From positions 1 through 64,000 of the forward strand of contig NZ_LRUE01000013.1 in the NCBI RefSeq assembly GCF_001550135.1: DNA of 64,000 nt, in the 5' to 3' direction. The first letter of the stretch is position 1, and each line of letters opens with the position of its first letter. Shown here in pieces: positions 38,601 to 47,440 of the stretch. The DNA is from Pseudoalteromonas shioyasakiensis. Lineage in GTDB: Bacteria; Pseudomonadota; Gammaproteobacteria; Enterobacterales; Alteromonadaceae. Below the pieces are notes generated by a model, which saw only the letters and a list, made by a program, of their open reading frames with translations, was not told where the DNA came from and ran no database searches. The position numbers and the translations under genes are program-made.

Positions 38601-39124
38601 ACTTTGCGCGTACCAAAGAATATCGCAAACATCGCCATAATGAGTGTTGCCGAAAGGGCCAGCACAGAGCCAGAAATACGATCGTCGTTTTGCAGTAGTA
38701 AGAAGCTGCTACTCAGTGCTTTTAATTGCAGTGCGATATACGGAATCGTCGCCAATAAAGCGATAATGGTTACCATAATGGCGGTGGTTTGCCGTTTACC
38801 ATAGCGAGCTGAAATAAAGTCGGCGATGGTCGTAATATTTTGTTTTTTACTGACCAGTACTAATTTGCGTAAAAACCCTTGGCCAAAGAAAAAAAGCAAC
38901 GCAGGGCCGATTAAAATAGGTAAGTAATTCCAACTGCTGGTGGCTGCTGTACCAACTGAACCGTAGTAGGTCCAAGACGTACAGTAAATCCCTAATGAAA
39001 AAGAATAAACAAATGGGTGGTGACTAATTCTTTTAGCAAGAGGAGTGGTTTTGTCTCCCCAATTTGCCAACCAAAACAACACGCCAATATAGGCGAGTGC
39101 AACAAATAAAAGCGCAGCTGTCAT
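35684..39124 (-). CDS. crbS: SLC5-type sensor hybrid histidine kinase, probable CrbS
   Basis: 1146 residues. Domain order: sodium/solute symporter (SLC5, about 1-480, some 13 helices), a linker with the STAC-type region (about 500-600), PAS (about 625-740), coiled coil, HisKA with phospho-acceptor His in LALASHDILQPLNAARLY (about 805), HATPase (GVGLGLGVVKRMADLL), and a C-terminal receiver with Asp in VILMDYQLGHDCDG. CrbS kinases in Vibrio and Pseudomonas have this plan and control acs through CrbR. The receiver suggests an internal phosphorelay step. It is divergent from the DUF4212-symporter operon, and its partner regulator is encoded next to acs. Confidence 0.88.
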   Translation of the reverse strand: MTAALLFVALAYIGVLFWLANWGDKTTPLAKRISHHPFVYSFSLGIYCTSWTYYGSVGTAATSSWNYLPILIGPALLFFFGQGFLRKLVLVSKKQNITTIADFISARYGKRQTTAIMVTIIALLATIPYIALQLKALSSSFLLLQNDDRISGSVLALSATLIMAMFAIFFGTRKVDVTEYRSGLMLAVAFESMIKLLALVAVAGLALYTLFNLSTVQTEQLTGSIWQHWQNFDFFSFNFIGQSLMAAAAIICLPRQFHVTVVDNQDKRHLYTARWAFPLYLLLTAAMIFPIATAAIHPGIGSGFSPDSFVLALPLMHENAFLTTFVFIGGLSAATAMIVVATLTLSTMISNDVVLPLMLRRKFKRNLITSSYKSQILLVRRFTIAGILILSYFYQQWFGHGKALASMGLVAFSLVSQLLPAIVGGLYWRKGHAYGVYAGLLAGFICWVLFLMLPILDAGNTLNAELQQTLITRGTLIALFANIGCYISFSLGADERLIDKIQAAAFVNPKEQAVFARRLNKNVKATVYDFKVLLQTFLGVQRSQQVLAHFALSHNLDDNNAHPEPEFIAYCERALTGVLGASSAQALIHTVASGKRMAFEEVVNFFDETTQALQFNQNLLFTSLENLSHGISVVDKELNLVAWNKRYAEMFAYPDDFLEVGQPIEDVLRYNAERGECGPGEVERHVEKRVQHLKNGTPHHFIRHRRNGQVFEMIGNPLPDGGFVTSFSDITTHIETQNALEEVNMDLENRIEARTQEIRTINKDLQAQIDSRVQTEQALTLAKKEAEQANDSKTRFLALASHDILQPLNAARLYLAAIDDKTLSSNNLNNFEKLGASLDSTVHLMSALLEIAKLEQGAMTPTPRHFSIDDILAPLKNEYAIMSSEKGLKLTVRSKGIIVHSDITYLRRIIQNLVSNAVKYTDSGRVLIACRKRKHHLRIEVWDTGPGITEVEQAKIFNDFYRIEAGDNKGVGLGLGVVKRMADLLSLRLDVSSTPGKGSRFSIEVPYGESQFIQQKDTPKKGVENRSAMNIIAVDDDPENLNAMASLLQKWQANYQLFDQVETVMAYAKEHRAPDVILMDYQLGHDCDGITLIKTLREIWQSPVPAILITAVRDEALKQQTKEEQIHYLSKPVKPAKLKALLNHST

Positions 39125-39511
39125 GTTTAAATTCAGTAGTTATTGTAATAACACTACCTTACCAGAATTATGCGCGATTTCGATGGCAAGATTTTTTGCA
39201 ATAATAATTAATTAAATGCAAGTTGTTGAAAATTAATGAATAGTACTGTTTTGTGTATCTTTATTAGACTAATGTCGCAGATCATTCGTTTTTACTATTT
39301 TCGCTATTTCGCAAATTTATCTTTATAGGTTAAGTTGTTGTTAATTATTGTTTTTTACCATCCATTAACAAATGGTGTTTTGCAGTTTACGTAAACGTAA
39401 ACTAGCTGTTACGACTATGGTCTCAATTCCATAAATCAGAACCCTTGCTAACTTAGTTAATGACAACTAATACCACTCATTACTTTCTTGTAATGCATAA
39501 GGGGATAAAAA
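39125..39511. promoter_or_regulatory. Divergent control region, crbS and acetate symporter operon
   Basis: 387 bp, AT-rich, no ORF of note. It holds the 11-mer TATTAGACTAA (39262-39272), identical to one before acs. It also has a perfect 12-bp palindrome GTTTACGTAAAC (39385-39396) immediately followed by another GTAAAC. Both are candidate regulator sites; neither is assigned with certainty. Confidence 0.5.
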
Positions 39512-39775
39512 ATGGCTTTTAAAGATGAAGAACAAGCAAAAGCTTATTGGGCGGAAAACCTCGCACTGCTATTTAAATTATTAGCAATTTGGTTTGTCGT
39601 GTCATTTGGCTTCGGTATTTTACTGGTAGACGTACTTAACGAGATACGTTTCTTTGGGTTTAAACTCGGCTTCTGGTTCTCCCAGCAAGGCGCTATTTAC
39701 ACCTTTGTTGCTTTGATTTTTGTTTACGTTTTCAAAATGAATACGTTAGATAAAAAATATGGCGTAGACGAATAG
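39512..39775 (+). CDS. DUF4212 small subunit of sodium/solute symporter
   Basis: 87-residue membrane protein with two helices (about 20-42 and 52-78). The KAYWAENLALLFKLLAIWF opening and FGFKLGFWFSQQGAIYTFV segment are typical of DUF4212, found almost always directly before VC_2705-type symporters. Ten bases separate it from the symporter gene, so the two probably form one transporter unit or the small protein helps its assembly. A GGGGA ribosome site precedes the ATG. Confidence 0.92.
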   Translation: MAFKDEEQAKAYWAENLALLFKLLAIWFVVSFGFGILLVDVLNEIRFFGFKLGFWFSQQGAIYTFVALIFVYVFKMNTLDKKYGVDE

Positions 39776-39785
39776 GAGCTAAGCA

Positions 39786-41510
39786 ATGGATGTTCAAACA
39801 CTCACGTTTATTATCGTCGGTTTAAGCTTCGCGCTTTATATCGGCATCGCAATCTGGGCTCGTGCTGGGTCAACAAATGAATTCTATGTTGCAGGGGGCG
39901 GTGTACCGCCGCTAGCAAATGGTATGGCAACCGCTGCTGACTGGATGAGTGCGGCATCGTTTATCTCAATGGCGGGTATTATCTCGTTTGCGGGCTATGA
40001 CGGTGGTGTATATCTAATGGGTTGGACAGGTGGTTATGTACTACTTGCACTTTGTTTAGCACCTTACCTACGTAAGTTTGGTAAGTTCACGGTGCCAGAT
40101 TTCATCGGTGACCGTTATTACTCACAAGCTGCACGTGTTGTTGCAATTTTATGTGCCATCTTTATCTGTTTCACATACATCGCAGGTCAAATGCGTGGTG
40201 TGGGCGTAGTTTTCTCTCGCTTCTTAGAAGTAGATATTGAGACCGGTGTTTACATTGGTATGGTGATTGTATTCTTCTACGCTGTATTAGGCGGTATGAA
40301 GGGGATTACATATACGCAAGTAGCTCAGTACTGTGTACTGGTATTTGCTTACCTTGTTCCAGCAATCTTCATTTCAATGATGATGACAGGTCACTTCTTC
40401 CCACAAACAGGTTTTGGTGCAACGCTTAGCGATGGCTCAGGACAGTTTGTACTCGATAAACTAGATGGGCTCAGTACGGAGCTTGGCTTTGCGCAGTACA
40501 CCGAAGGCTCGAAGAGCATGATTGATGTATTCGCAATCACAGGCGCACTAATGGTTGGTACTGCAGGTTTACCGCACGTAATCGTTCGTTTCTTCACTGT
40601 TCCTCGTGTTAAAGACACGCGTATCTCAGCTGCATGGACACTTGTTTTCATTGCAATTGTTTATACAACAGCACCTGCTGTAGCGTCATTCGCTCGTGTA
40701 AACATGATTGATACAATTAACGGTAAAGACGGTAGCGGTACAGAGTACGCTGAAGCACCAGCTTGGGTTAAAAACTGGGAAAGAACAGGCCTAATCACCT
40801 TTAATGATAAAAATGGTGACGGCAAAATGTTCTACTCAGCAGGTAAGATTGATGATCCAAACAGCGCAAACGAAGTTAAAGTTGACCGCGACATCATGGT
40901 ACTTGCAAACCCTGAGATTGCAGACTTACCAGCATGGGTGATTGCATTAGTAGCAGCAGGTGGTATCGCAGCAGCGCTATCAACAACAGCAGGCTTACTA
41001 TTGGTGATCTCGACCTCGGTATCGCATGACTTATTAAAACGTACCTTAAAACCAGATATAAGTGACAAACAAGAGCTACTAGCAGCGCGCCTAGCTGCGA
41101 TGATAGCGATTGTAATTTCAGCTTACTTTGGTATTAACCCGCCAGGATTCGTGGCCTCGGTTGTTGCCTTTGCCTTCGGCTTAGCAGCGGCGAGCTTCTT
41201 CCCAGCCATCATTATGGGTATCTTCTCTAAGAAGATGAATAAAGAAGGTGCGATTGCGGGTATGGTGACAGGTATTACATTCACAGCGGCTTATATTATC
41301 TACTTCAAGTTCGTAAGCCCTGAATTGAATGCACCTGCAAACTGGTTATTTGGTATTTCACCTGAGGGTATCGGTCTTGTTGGTATGATTGTTAACTTTG
41401 TAGTTGCAGCTATCGTACTTAAACTAACGGCTGAAACACCAGTTGAAATCCAAGAAATGGTTGAAGGTATCCGTAACCCTAAAGGTTCGAGCGCAGCACA
41501 CGCGCACTAA
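39786..41510 (+). CDS. Acetate-type sodium/solute symporter (VC_2705 family)
   Basis: 574-residue SLC5 transporter with about 13 helices. The NEFYVAGGGVPPLANGMATA opening, RKFGKFTVPDFIGDRYYS and GLPHVIVRFFTVP segments are those of the ActP-like VC_2705 group, which carries short monocarboxylates such as acetate. A long polar insertion (about 310-375) is present, as usual for the group. It is cotranscribed with the DUF4212 gene. Together with acs and CrbS/R this supports acetate uptake. Substrate is inferred. Confidence 0.88.
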   Translation: MDVQTLTFIIVGLSFALYIGIAIWARAGSTNEFYVAGGGVPPLANGMATAADWMSAASFISMAGIISFAGYDGGVYLMGWTGGYVLLALCLAPYLRKFGKFTVPDFIGDRYYSQAARVVAILCAIFICFTYIAGQMRGVGVVFSRFLEVDIETGVYIGMVIVFFYAVLGGMKGITYTQVAQYCVLVFAYLVPAIFISMMMTGHFFPQTGFGATLSDGSGQFVLDKLDGLSTELGFAQYTEGSKSMIDVFAITGALMVGTAGLPHVIVRFFTVPRVKDTRISAAWTLVFIAIVYTTAPAVASFARVNMIDTINGKDGSGTEYAEAPAWVKNWERTGLITFNDKNGDGKMFYSAGKIDDPNSANEVKVDRDIMVLANPEIADLPAWVIALVAAGGIAAALSTTAGLLLVISTSVSHDLLKRTLKPDISDKQELLAARLAAMIAIVISAYFGINPPGFVASVVAFAFGLAAASFFPAIIMGIFSKKMNKEGAIAGMVTGITFTAAYIIYFKFVSPELNAPANWLFGISPEGIGLVGMIVNFVVAAIVLKLTAETPVEIQEMVEGIRNPKGSSAAHAH

Positions 41511-41546
41511 TAAAACCATTTTATAAGAACACACTCTTGAAGTTCA

Positions 41547-41573
41547 AAAGCCCGACTTAAGTCGGGCTTTTTA
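41547..41573. terminator. Terminator after the symporter gene
   Basis: Perfect palindrome AAAGCCCGACTT/AAGTCGGGCTTT (41547-41570) followed by T residues. Confidence 0.88.
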
Positions 41574-41629
41574 TTTATTTCAAACAGGGGTAGTGTAGAT
41601 ATTGTCTCTATTTTATAGCGAGAATGACC

Positions 41630-43468
41630 ATGAATACCGAGCAACAGGAAGTCGCCCAATTTGTGATGCAGCAAACGCCATTTAATCAGCTTGATGGTGC
41701 TGCCAGTGAGTATTTTGTAAACCATCTCGATATTATTTATCTGACCCGCGAAAATCAAAATCAGTGGTTAAGTTCAGATAATCTCAGATTATTTTTAATT
41801 CGCTCTGGCGATTATGATTTAGTCGACCCAAAAGGCGATGTGATTACTAAGTTATCGAGTGGCGATTACTTTGGTTTTCCTTCACTGTTAACTGGCGAAG
41901 CGATTCAAAATAGCATTTCAGTGCAAAAGGAAGGCATTGTTTACATGCTAAACCAAGCGGCATTTGATTACTTACGCCGTGAGTATAAAGTGTTTGAGCA
42001 ATACTTTGTTCGCGCCCACAAAAACCGTTTATTGTCGTCTCATTATAAAAGTCAAAACGACAGTTGGTCGGAGAAGAAAATTTGCGAATTGATGAATCGC
42101 AAAGCCGTTACCTTGGCTCCTGATGCAAGTATTCGTCAAACCGCTAAAAAAATGAAACAACAGGGTGTTTCGTCGATTATGCTAACTGAACATGATCGCC
42201 TCGTTGGGGTTGTCACCGACCGAGATTTACGCAACCGCGTATTGGCCGATGAGGTTGACCCTCAAGAGTCAGTAAGTAGCATCATGACGTGTAAACCCAA
42301 GTTTATTTTTGAAAATAACCGCGTGTTTTCGGCGCTGCACTTAATGCTTAAGCATAATATTCACCATTTACCAGTGCTTGATGAACATCATAAACCGCTT
42401 GGTATGCTCACCAGTACTGATTTACTGCGTCAGCAAAAAAGCGACCCAGTACAATTAATTGGGCGAATTTACAAAGCGCACAGCGTGGTTGACTTAAAGC
42501 GTTATTCGCAAGAGATACCCGGTTTATTAAAAGGTTTTTCAAACAATATTGATGATATCTCCTTGATTGGTAAATTATTAAGTGGCTTAACCGATGCACT
42601 GACTTCGCGTTTGATCCGTTTGTTCCAAGAAGATAATGGCGCGGCACCAACCAGCTTTAGTTTTATTTGTTTTGGTTCACAAGCGCGAGAAGAACAAACA
42701 CTGCATTCTGACCAAGATAATGGCCTGTTGTTACCTGATGATTTAACAGAAGAACAACACGATTACTTTAAGCGCATGGGCGAGTATGTCTGTGAGCACT
42801 TAATTGAGTGCGGTATAAAACGTTGCCCTGGCAATATTATGGCGAGCAATGCACAGTGCCGTATGGGCATTAATGCTTGGACAGAAAAGTTTCATAAGTG
42901 GATCACCTCACCCACACCAGAGGCGATGCTCAATTGTAAGATATTTTTTGATCTACGTTTTATTGAAGGCTCAACCACCTTATATGCGCGCTTTTGTGAG
43001 CAGCTAAAACGCATTTCTAAAAACGACTTATTCTATGCAGCTATGGCCAGCGACATTAAAAATACGCCAGTGCCTATTGGTTTGTTTAATCAATTTAAAT
43101 TAGAAACTGACGAAAAGCAGCATAAGTACCTCGACTTAAAAAAACGCGGTGTGGTGATCATCAACGACATAGTACGTTTATATTCGCTTAAAGCGGGTAT
43201 TCAGCGTGCTAATACGCAAGAGCGTATTGATGCGTTAATGAAATTTTCGCTACTCAATAAAGATGACTTATATAACCTAAAAGACTGTTGGCGCTTTTTA
43301 ACCCAGCTGCGTTTAGGTACGCAAATTAACGAAGAGGGATTGCCTAGCAACTGTATTAACCCAAATGCGTTGAATTCATTAGAGCGACATCAATTAAAAG
43401 AAGCATTTTATTTGGTTAAACAGGCACAGCAAGCGGCCGCATTTAAATTTGCTCGCGGTAGTTTATAG
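41630..43468 (+). CDS. cNMP-like/CBS/DUF294 nucleotidyltransferase protein
   Basis: 612 residues: cyclic-nucleotide-binding-like domain (about 15-125), tandem CBS domains (about 145-270; MLTEHDRLVGVVTDRDLRNR, LPVLDEHHKPLGMLTSTD), then a DUF294 putative nucleotidyltransferase (about 300-435) with FGSQAREEQTLHSDQDNGLL, whose Gly-Ser and Asp-x-Asp pattern fits a GlnD-type fold, and a C-terminal helical DUF294_C domain. Such proteins accompany acetate symporters in many gammaproteobacteria and may regulate them; this is not established. The ATG at 41630 is preferred over 41624 on ribosome-site spacing. Confidence 0.85.
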   Translation: MNTEQQEVAQFVMQQTPFNQLDGAASEYFVNHLDIIYLTRENQNQWLSSDNLRLFLIRSGDYDLVDPKGDVITKLSSGDYFGFPSLLTGEAIQNSISVQKEGIVYMLNQAAFDYLRREYKVFEQYFVRAHKNRLLSSHYKSQNDSWSEKKICELMNRKAVTLAPDASIRQTAKKMKQQGVSSIMLTEHDRLVGVVTDRDLRNRVLADEVDPQESVSSIMTCKPKFIFENNRVFSALHLMLKHNIHHLPVLDEHHKPLGMLTSTDLLRQQKSDPVQLIGRIYKAHSVVDLKRYSQEIPGLLKGFSNNIDDISLIGKLLSGLTDALTSRLIRLFQEDNGAAPTSFSFICFGSQAREEQTLHSDQDNGLLLPDDLTEEQHDYFKRMGEYVCEHLIECGIKRCPGNIMASNAQCRMGINAWTEKFHKWITSPTPEAMLNCKIFFDLRFIEGSTTLYARFCEQLKRISKNDLFYAAMASDIKNTPVPIGLFNQFKLETDEKQHKYLDLKKRGVVIINDIVRLYSLKAGIQRANTQERIDALMKFSLLNKDDLYNLKDCWRFLTQLRLGTQINEEGLPSNCINPNALNSLERHQLKEAFYLVKQAQQAAAFKFARGSL

Positions 43469-43476
43469 GAGGCGTT

Positions 43477-44100
43477 ATGGTTAAACGCTGGTTAAGTCGG
43501 TATTTAGCACGTAAGCAACTCTTGGCAGCCGATGCCTATAAAGAGCGCTACGTAGTGATAGACATGGAATTAACGGGCCTTGACCCTCGCCAGCACGAAA
43601 TTGTCTCAGTGGCGTGGGTAATGATAGAAGATCAGTGCATTAAGCTCAGCGGTGCGCAGCATTTAATAAATAAAGACGTGCAAAGCTTAGAACAAAGCCC
43701 GATTTATCACGGTATTGCAAAACAAGACATAGATACTGGTGAAAGCCTCGAAATCATTCTTGGCAAGCTGCATCAGCATTTTGGTGAGTGCATTTTAGTG
43801 TTTCATAATGCGGCACTTGATTGGGGGTTTTTAAAACAGGCCTGCAGAACGCTTGGCTTAGATGCAAAAGCGCGTTTAATTCTTGATACCTTTGTTATTG
43901 AAAAAAAACGCCTGCACCAGCAAGGCCACGAAATTGGCCACGATGATTTAACACTTAGCGAATGCCGTAAACGCTACAACTTACCGCATTACAGCTCGCA
44001 CCATGCCCTTACTGATGCCATGGCAACGGCCGAGTTATTCTTAGCCCAGTGTCATCAAATTAGTCGTGGTAAGGCATTGAAAGTAGGGGAGCTTGTGTGA
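43477..44100 (+). CDS. DnaQ-like 3'-5' exonuclease
   Basis: 207 residues of the DEDDh exonuclease family. Exo I is VVIDMELTGLDPRQHEIVS (Asp-x-Glu), Exo II is LVFHNAALDWGFLKQA, and Exo III is SSHHALTDAMATAELFLAQ with the His and final Asp. It resembles the polymerase III epsilon subunit but lacks its clamp and alpha-binding tail, and occurs commonly beside DUF294 genes near acetate symporters. Its substrate in this context is unknown. It starts 8 bases after the DUF294 stop, with GGAGG upstream. Confidence 0.88.
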   Translation: MVKRWLSRYLARKQLLAADAYKERYVVIDMELTGLDPRQHEIVSVAWVMIEDQCIKLSGAQHLINKDVQSLEQSPIYHGIAKQDIDTGESLEIILGKLHQHFGECILVFHNAALDWGFLKQACRTLGLDAKARLILDTFVIEKKRLHQQGHEIGHDDLTLSECRKRYNLPHYSSHHALTDAMATAELFLAQCHQISRGKALKVGELV

Positions 44101-44558
44101 ATCAGTTAGAATTAAAAATTCCTCCAGTCGCGCTGCTGCTGATCATTGCATTGATGATGTGGGGCACAGCTGAGTTGTTTACGAGTTTTAGCTTCTCGTT
44201 TTTTGTATCACCTTTTGTAGCACTACTCATAGCATTTTCAGGTGTGATGTTTGCTTTATTAGGGGTTTATCAATTTCGCAAGCAAGGCACGACCGTTGAC
44301 CCTCGAATTCCAGAAAAGTCGGCGAGTCTTGTTACAAGTGGTGTTTATCAATTTAGCCGTAACCCAATGTATGTAGGTATGTTATTAATGTTAGTTGGTT
44401 GGGGAATTTATCTTGGTAATATTGCGAGTTTTATAATGCTGCCGGTATTTATTCTCTATATGAATCGATTTCAAATTATGCCAGAAGAAACGTTTATGGC
44501 AGAGAAGTTTGGGTCAGCATACCAGCAATACAAAAAATCTGTTCGTCGCTGGCTATAA
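44097..44558 (+). CDS. Membrane methyltransferase, isoprenylcysteine/phospholipid type
   Basis: 153-residue membrane protein with four hydrophobic segments. The segment GVYQFSRNPMYVGMLLMLVG and the C-terminal MPEETFMAEKFGSAYQQYK are diagnostic of the bacterial ICMT/PEMT-like methyltransferases that use S-adenosylmethionine. The methyl acceptor is unknown. The GTG start overlaps the exonuclease stop by four bases (GTGA), showing translational coupling. Confidence 0.85.
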   Translation: MNQLELKIPPVALLLIIALMMWGTAELFTSFSFSFFVSPFVALLIAFSGVMFALLGVYQFRKQGTTVDPRIPEKSASLVTSGVYQFSRNPMYVGMLLMLVGWGIYLGNIASFIMLPVFILYMNRFQIMPEETFMAEKFGSAYQQYKKSVRRWL

Positions 44559-44590
44559 AGGAAAAAAGTAAGATTGAGGTTGCTAACGCA

Positions 44591-44970
44591 GTTTTATTTA
44601 CCTTGCCCTCTTATAAAAATGTGTAAGGTCGATTAGCAAAACTGCGCCATCTAAAACATACTAAGCAATTTTTATTTTGGCTGACCTCTTATAAAAACTC
44701 TTCAGGTCGATTACCAAAATTGAGCCATCTAGGGTTGTTAAAGTATTTTTATTTACCTTGCCCTCTTATAAAAATGTGTAAGGTCGATTACCAAAACTGC
44801 GCCATCTAAAACATGCTAAGCAATTTTTATTTTGGCTGACCTCTTATAAAAACTCTTCAGGTCGATTCCCAAAATTGAGCCATCTAGGGTTGTTAAAGTA
44901 GTTTTATTTACCTTGCCCTCTTATAAAAACTTCAAAGGTCGATTACAATACCGCCATCTAAAAGGCAGTT
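44591..44970. repeat. ABABA repeat block of dyad units before epd
   Basis: Five related units of about 77 bp: A1 44591-44668, B1 44669-44745, A2 44746-44823, B2 44824-44900, partial A3 44901-44970. A1/A2 and B1/B2 are nearly identical; A and B are diverged but share CTCTTATAAAAA, GGTCGATT and GCCATCTA. Each unit has short inverted arms around the core: ACCTT/AAGGT in A and GACCT/AGGTC in B. There is no ORF. The block ends 40 bp before epd. Confidence 0.93.
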
Positions 44971-44976
44971 GCCTTT
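44960..44976 (+). other. Short hairpin in the epd leader
   Basis: AAAGGC (44961-44966) and GCCTTT (44971-44976) with a 4-base AGTT loop, 33 bases before the epd ATG. There is no T-run, so it is not a terminator. It may influence the leader mRNA. Confidence 0.4.
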
Positions 44977-45009
44977 ATCTGCAAGCAAATAGAGTGGATT
45001 TTCTTCTTC

Positions 45010-46026
45010 ATGGCAATCAAACTTGCAATTAATGGTTTTGGTCGAATCGGGCGCAATATCGTCCGTGCACTGTATGAATCAGGGCTTGAAGATCAAATCA
45101 AAATTGTCGCTATTAACGAATTAGCCGACCCTAAGGGCATTGCCCATCTCCTTAAATACGATACATCTCACGGCCGCTTTTCATTCCCTGTTAATCTTGG
45201 CGAAGATACTTTAACGGTTGCTAACGACTCTATAGCCTTATTTGCAGAAGAAAACCCTGCAGAACTACCTTGGCAAACTCTTGATGTTGATGTGGTTCTT
45301 GAATGTACTGGGGTGTATCACTCTCGTGAACATGCAGAACTACACTTGGCTGCTGGTGCAAAAAAAGTATTGTTTTCACAGCCTGCAGATGCTGATGTTG
45401 ATGCCACAATTGTGTATGGTATTAACGATGATGAGCTAAAAGCTGAACATACGATTGTTTCAAACGGTTCATGTACCACAAACTGTATTGTGCCAGTAAT
45501 TAAAGTGCTGGATGACGCATTTTCGATTGAATCTGGGGCTATTACAACGATTCATGCCTCGATGCATGATCAGCAAGTGATTGATGCGTATCATCATGAT
45601 TTACGTCGTACTCGCGCTGCAAGCCAGTCTATTATTCCGGTAGATACAAAGCTTGCTCGTGGTATTGAGCGTATTTTGCCTAAGTTTCATAGTCGCTTCG
45701 AAGCCATTGCTGTTAGGGTACCAACTATCAATGTGACGGCGATGGATTTAAGTGTAACAGTGAATACCGATGTGAATTTAGCGACTGTCAATCAGGCACT
45801 TAAGTTAGCTGCAAAAGACCGCCTTGACGGTATTTTAAGCTACACAGAAGAGCCATTGGTATCGGTAGATTTTAATCATGACCCACATTCTTGTATCATA
45901 GATGGCACTCAGACACGTGTTAGTCATAAACGACTGATAAAGTTGTTAGTGTGGTGCGATAATGAGTGGGGCTTTGCGAATCGTATGCTCGACACTGCGC
46001 GTGCGATGATGGCTGTAAGCCAATAA
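45010..46026 (+). CDS. epd: D-erythrose-4-phosphate dehydrogenase Epd
   Basis: 338-residue GAPDH-like enzyme that makes 4-phosphoerythronate for pyridoxal phosphate synthesis. NAD motif [15 protein letters not shown]; catalytic Cys in SNGSCTTNC. The assignment to Epd over GapA rests on [20 protein letters not shown]-type sequence, [20 protein letters not shown] and [20 protein letters not shown], which match Epd, and on the epd-pgk-fba order. The ribosome site is weak. It is preceded by the ABABA repeat block, which probably lies in its promoter or leader region. Confidence 0.94.
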   Translation: MAIKLAINGFGRIGRNIVRALYESGLEDQIKIVAINELADPKGIAHLLKYDTSHGRFSFPVNLGEDTLTVANDSIALFAEENPAELPWQTLDVDVVLECTGVYHSREHAELHLAAGAKKVLFSQPADADVDATIVYGINDDELKAEHTIVSNGSCTTNCIVPVIKVLDDAFSIESGAITTIHASMHDQQVIDAYHHDLRRTRAASQSIIPVDTKLARGIERILPKFHSRFEAIAVRVPTINVTAMDLSVTVNTDVNLATVNQALKLAAKDRLDGILSYTEEPLVSVDFNHDPHSCIIDGTQTRVSHKRLIKLLVWCDNEWGFANRMLDTARAMMAVSQ

Positions 46027-46068
46027 TTTATAAATATAATATTAGTATCGTTAACTAAGGAGAAGTCC

Positions 46069-47244
46069 ATGTCGGTCATTAAAATGGCAGATTTAGATTT
46101 AAACGGCAAACGCGTGTTAATTCGTGAAGATTTAAATGTGCCTGTAAAAGAAGGTAAAGTGACCTCTGATGCACGTATTCGTGCAGCATTACCAACTATC
46201 AAATTAGCGTTAGAAAAAGGCGCTAAAGTAATGGTGATGTCACACCTTGGCCGCCCTACGGAAGGGGAATATGATGAAGCGTTTTCGCTTGCCCCTGTGG
46301 TTAATTATTTAAATGATGCCCTTGAGCAAACAGTTCGTCTTGAAAAAGACTACCTAGAAGGCGTAGACGTTGCTGATAACGAAGTGGTTGTTTTCGAAAA
46401 CGTGCGTTTTAACGCTGGCGAAAAGAAAAACGACGAAGCACTGTCTAAAAAACTAGCTGCATTATGTGATGTTTACGTAATGGACGCATTTGGTACGGCT
46501 CACCGTGCACAAGCATCGACTCACGGTGTGGGTTTATTTGCTGATGTTGCGTGTGCAGGTCCACTACTTGCGGCAGAGCTAGACGCACTAGGTAAAGCGC
46601 TTGATAACCCAGCTCGTCCTTTGGTTGCTATTGTTGGTGGCTCTAAAGTATCGACTAAGTTAACTGTACTTGATTCACTTTCGAAAGTGGTTGATCAACT
46701 TGTAACGGGTGGTGGTATCGCTAATACCTTCATCGCAGCGGCAGGTCACCCAGTAGGTAAATCTTTATTTGAAGCTGACTTAATTGATGAAGCAAACAAA
46801 TTAAGTGCTGCGGCAAAAGCTAATAACGGTGAAATCCCGGTACCAACTGATGTTGTTGTAGGTAATGAGTTCTCAGAATCTGCAGTGGCGACATTAAAAG
46901 ATGTGAATGAAGTAACAGACGAAGACATGATCTTCGATATTGGTCCTGATACAGCAAACCAATTAGCAAAAATCATTGCTAATGCGGGCACTGTTGTATG
47001 GAATGGTCCAGTTGGTGTATTTGAATTTGACCAATTTGGCAACGGCACACGTGCTATTGCTGATGCGATTGCTAACTCAAGTGCATTCTCGATTGCTGGT
47101 GGCGGTGATACGCTTGCAGCGATTGATAAATACGGCATTGCCGATAAAGTTTCTTACATTTCAACCGGTGGTGGTGCTTTCCTTGAATTTTTAGAAGGGA
47201 AAAAATTACCAGCAGTTGCTATGCTTGAAGAACGTGCTAAGTAA
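46069..47244 (+). CDS. pgk: Phosphoglycerate kinase
   Basis: 391-residue glycolytic enzyme making ATP and 3-phosphoglycerate. The N-terminal domain has [14 protein letters not shown] and SHLGRPTEG; the hinge region has [13 protein letters not shown]; the C-terminal nucleotide-binding loop has [16 protein letters not shown] and [23 protein letters not shown] precedes the ATG. It follows epd by 42 bases and leads into fba by about 200 bp. Confidence 0.98.
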   Translation: MSVIKMADLDLNGKRVLIREDLNVPVKEGKVTSDARIRAALPTIKLALEKGAKVMVMSHLGRPTEGEYDEAFSLAPVVNYLNDALEQTVRLEKDYLEGVDVADNEVVVFENVRFNAGEKKNDEALSKKLAALCDVYVMDAFGTAHRAQASTHGVGLFADVACAGPLLAAELDALGKALDNPARPLVAIVGGSKVSTKLTVLDSLSKVVDQLVTGGGIANTFIAAAGHPVGKSLFEADLIDEANKLSAAAKANNGEIPVPTDVVVGNEFSESAVATLKDVNEVTDEDMIFDIGPDTANQLAKIIANAGTVVWNGPVGVFEFDQFGNGTRAIADAIANSSAFSIAGGGDTLAAIDKYGIADKVSYISTGGGAFLEFLEGKKLPAVAMLEERAK

Positions 47245-47440
47245 TTAGTGCGTATGCCAGCGTAGTTATTAGGTAATTACGCTGGTTTAGCTGTTAATAA
47301 AATACCTCTCACCCTCGTTTTATTTACAGCTGTTACGGTAGGCGCGAGCTTTTCGTGATGCAGTGATGCATCAAAAAATAACTTATCCGTTCAAACTAGA
47401 TAGTAGGAAACTACTGTCGATACAATTTGGAGAATACCAA

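Noticed and set aside
38022-38804. Open frames on the plus strand inside crbS
   Set aside because: These are antisense shadows of the SLC5 domain; no start signals and no recognisable product.
44591-44970. The ABABA block as a CRISPR array
   Set aside because: Repeats alternate without unique spacers of constant length, and there are only five copies of 77 bp. A structured or regulatory repeat fits better.
45010-46026. Glyceraldehyde-3-phosphate dehydrogenase (gapA)
   Set aside because: The [20 protein letters not shown] and DFNHDPHS segments and the pgk-fba context match Epd.
46746-47138. 130-codon open frame on the minus strand inside pgk
   Set aside because: It mirrors the pgk coding frame, with a low-complexity Ser/Thr/Pro product and no ribosome site.
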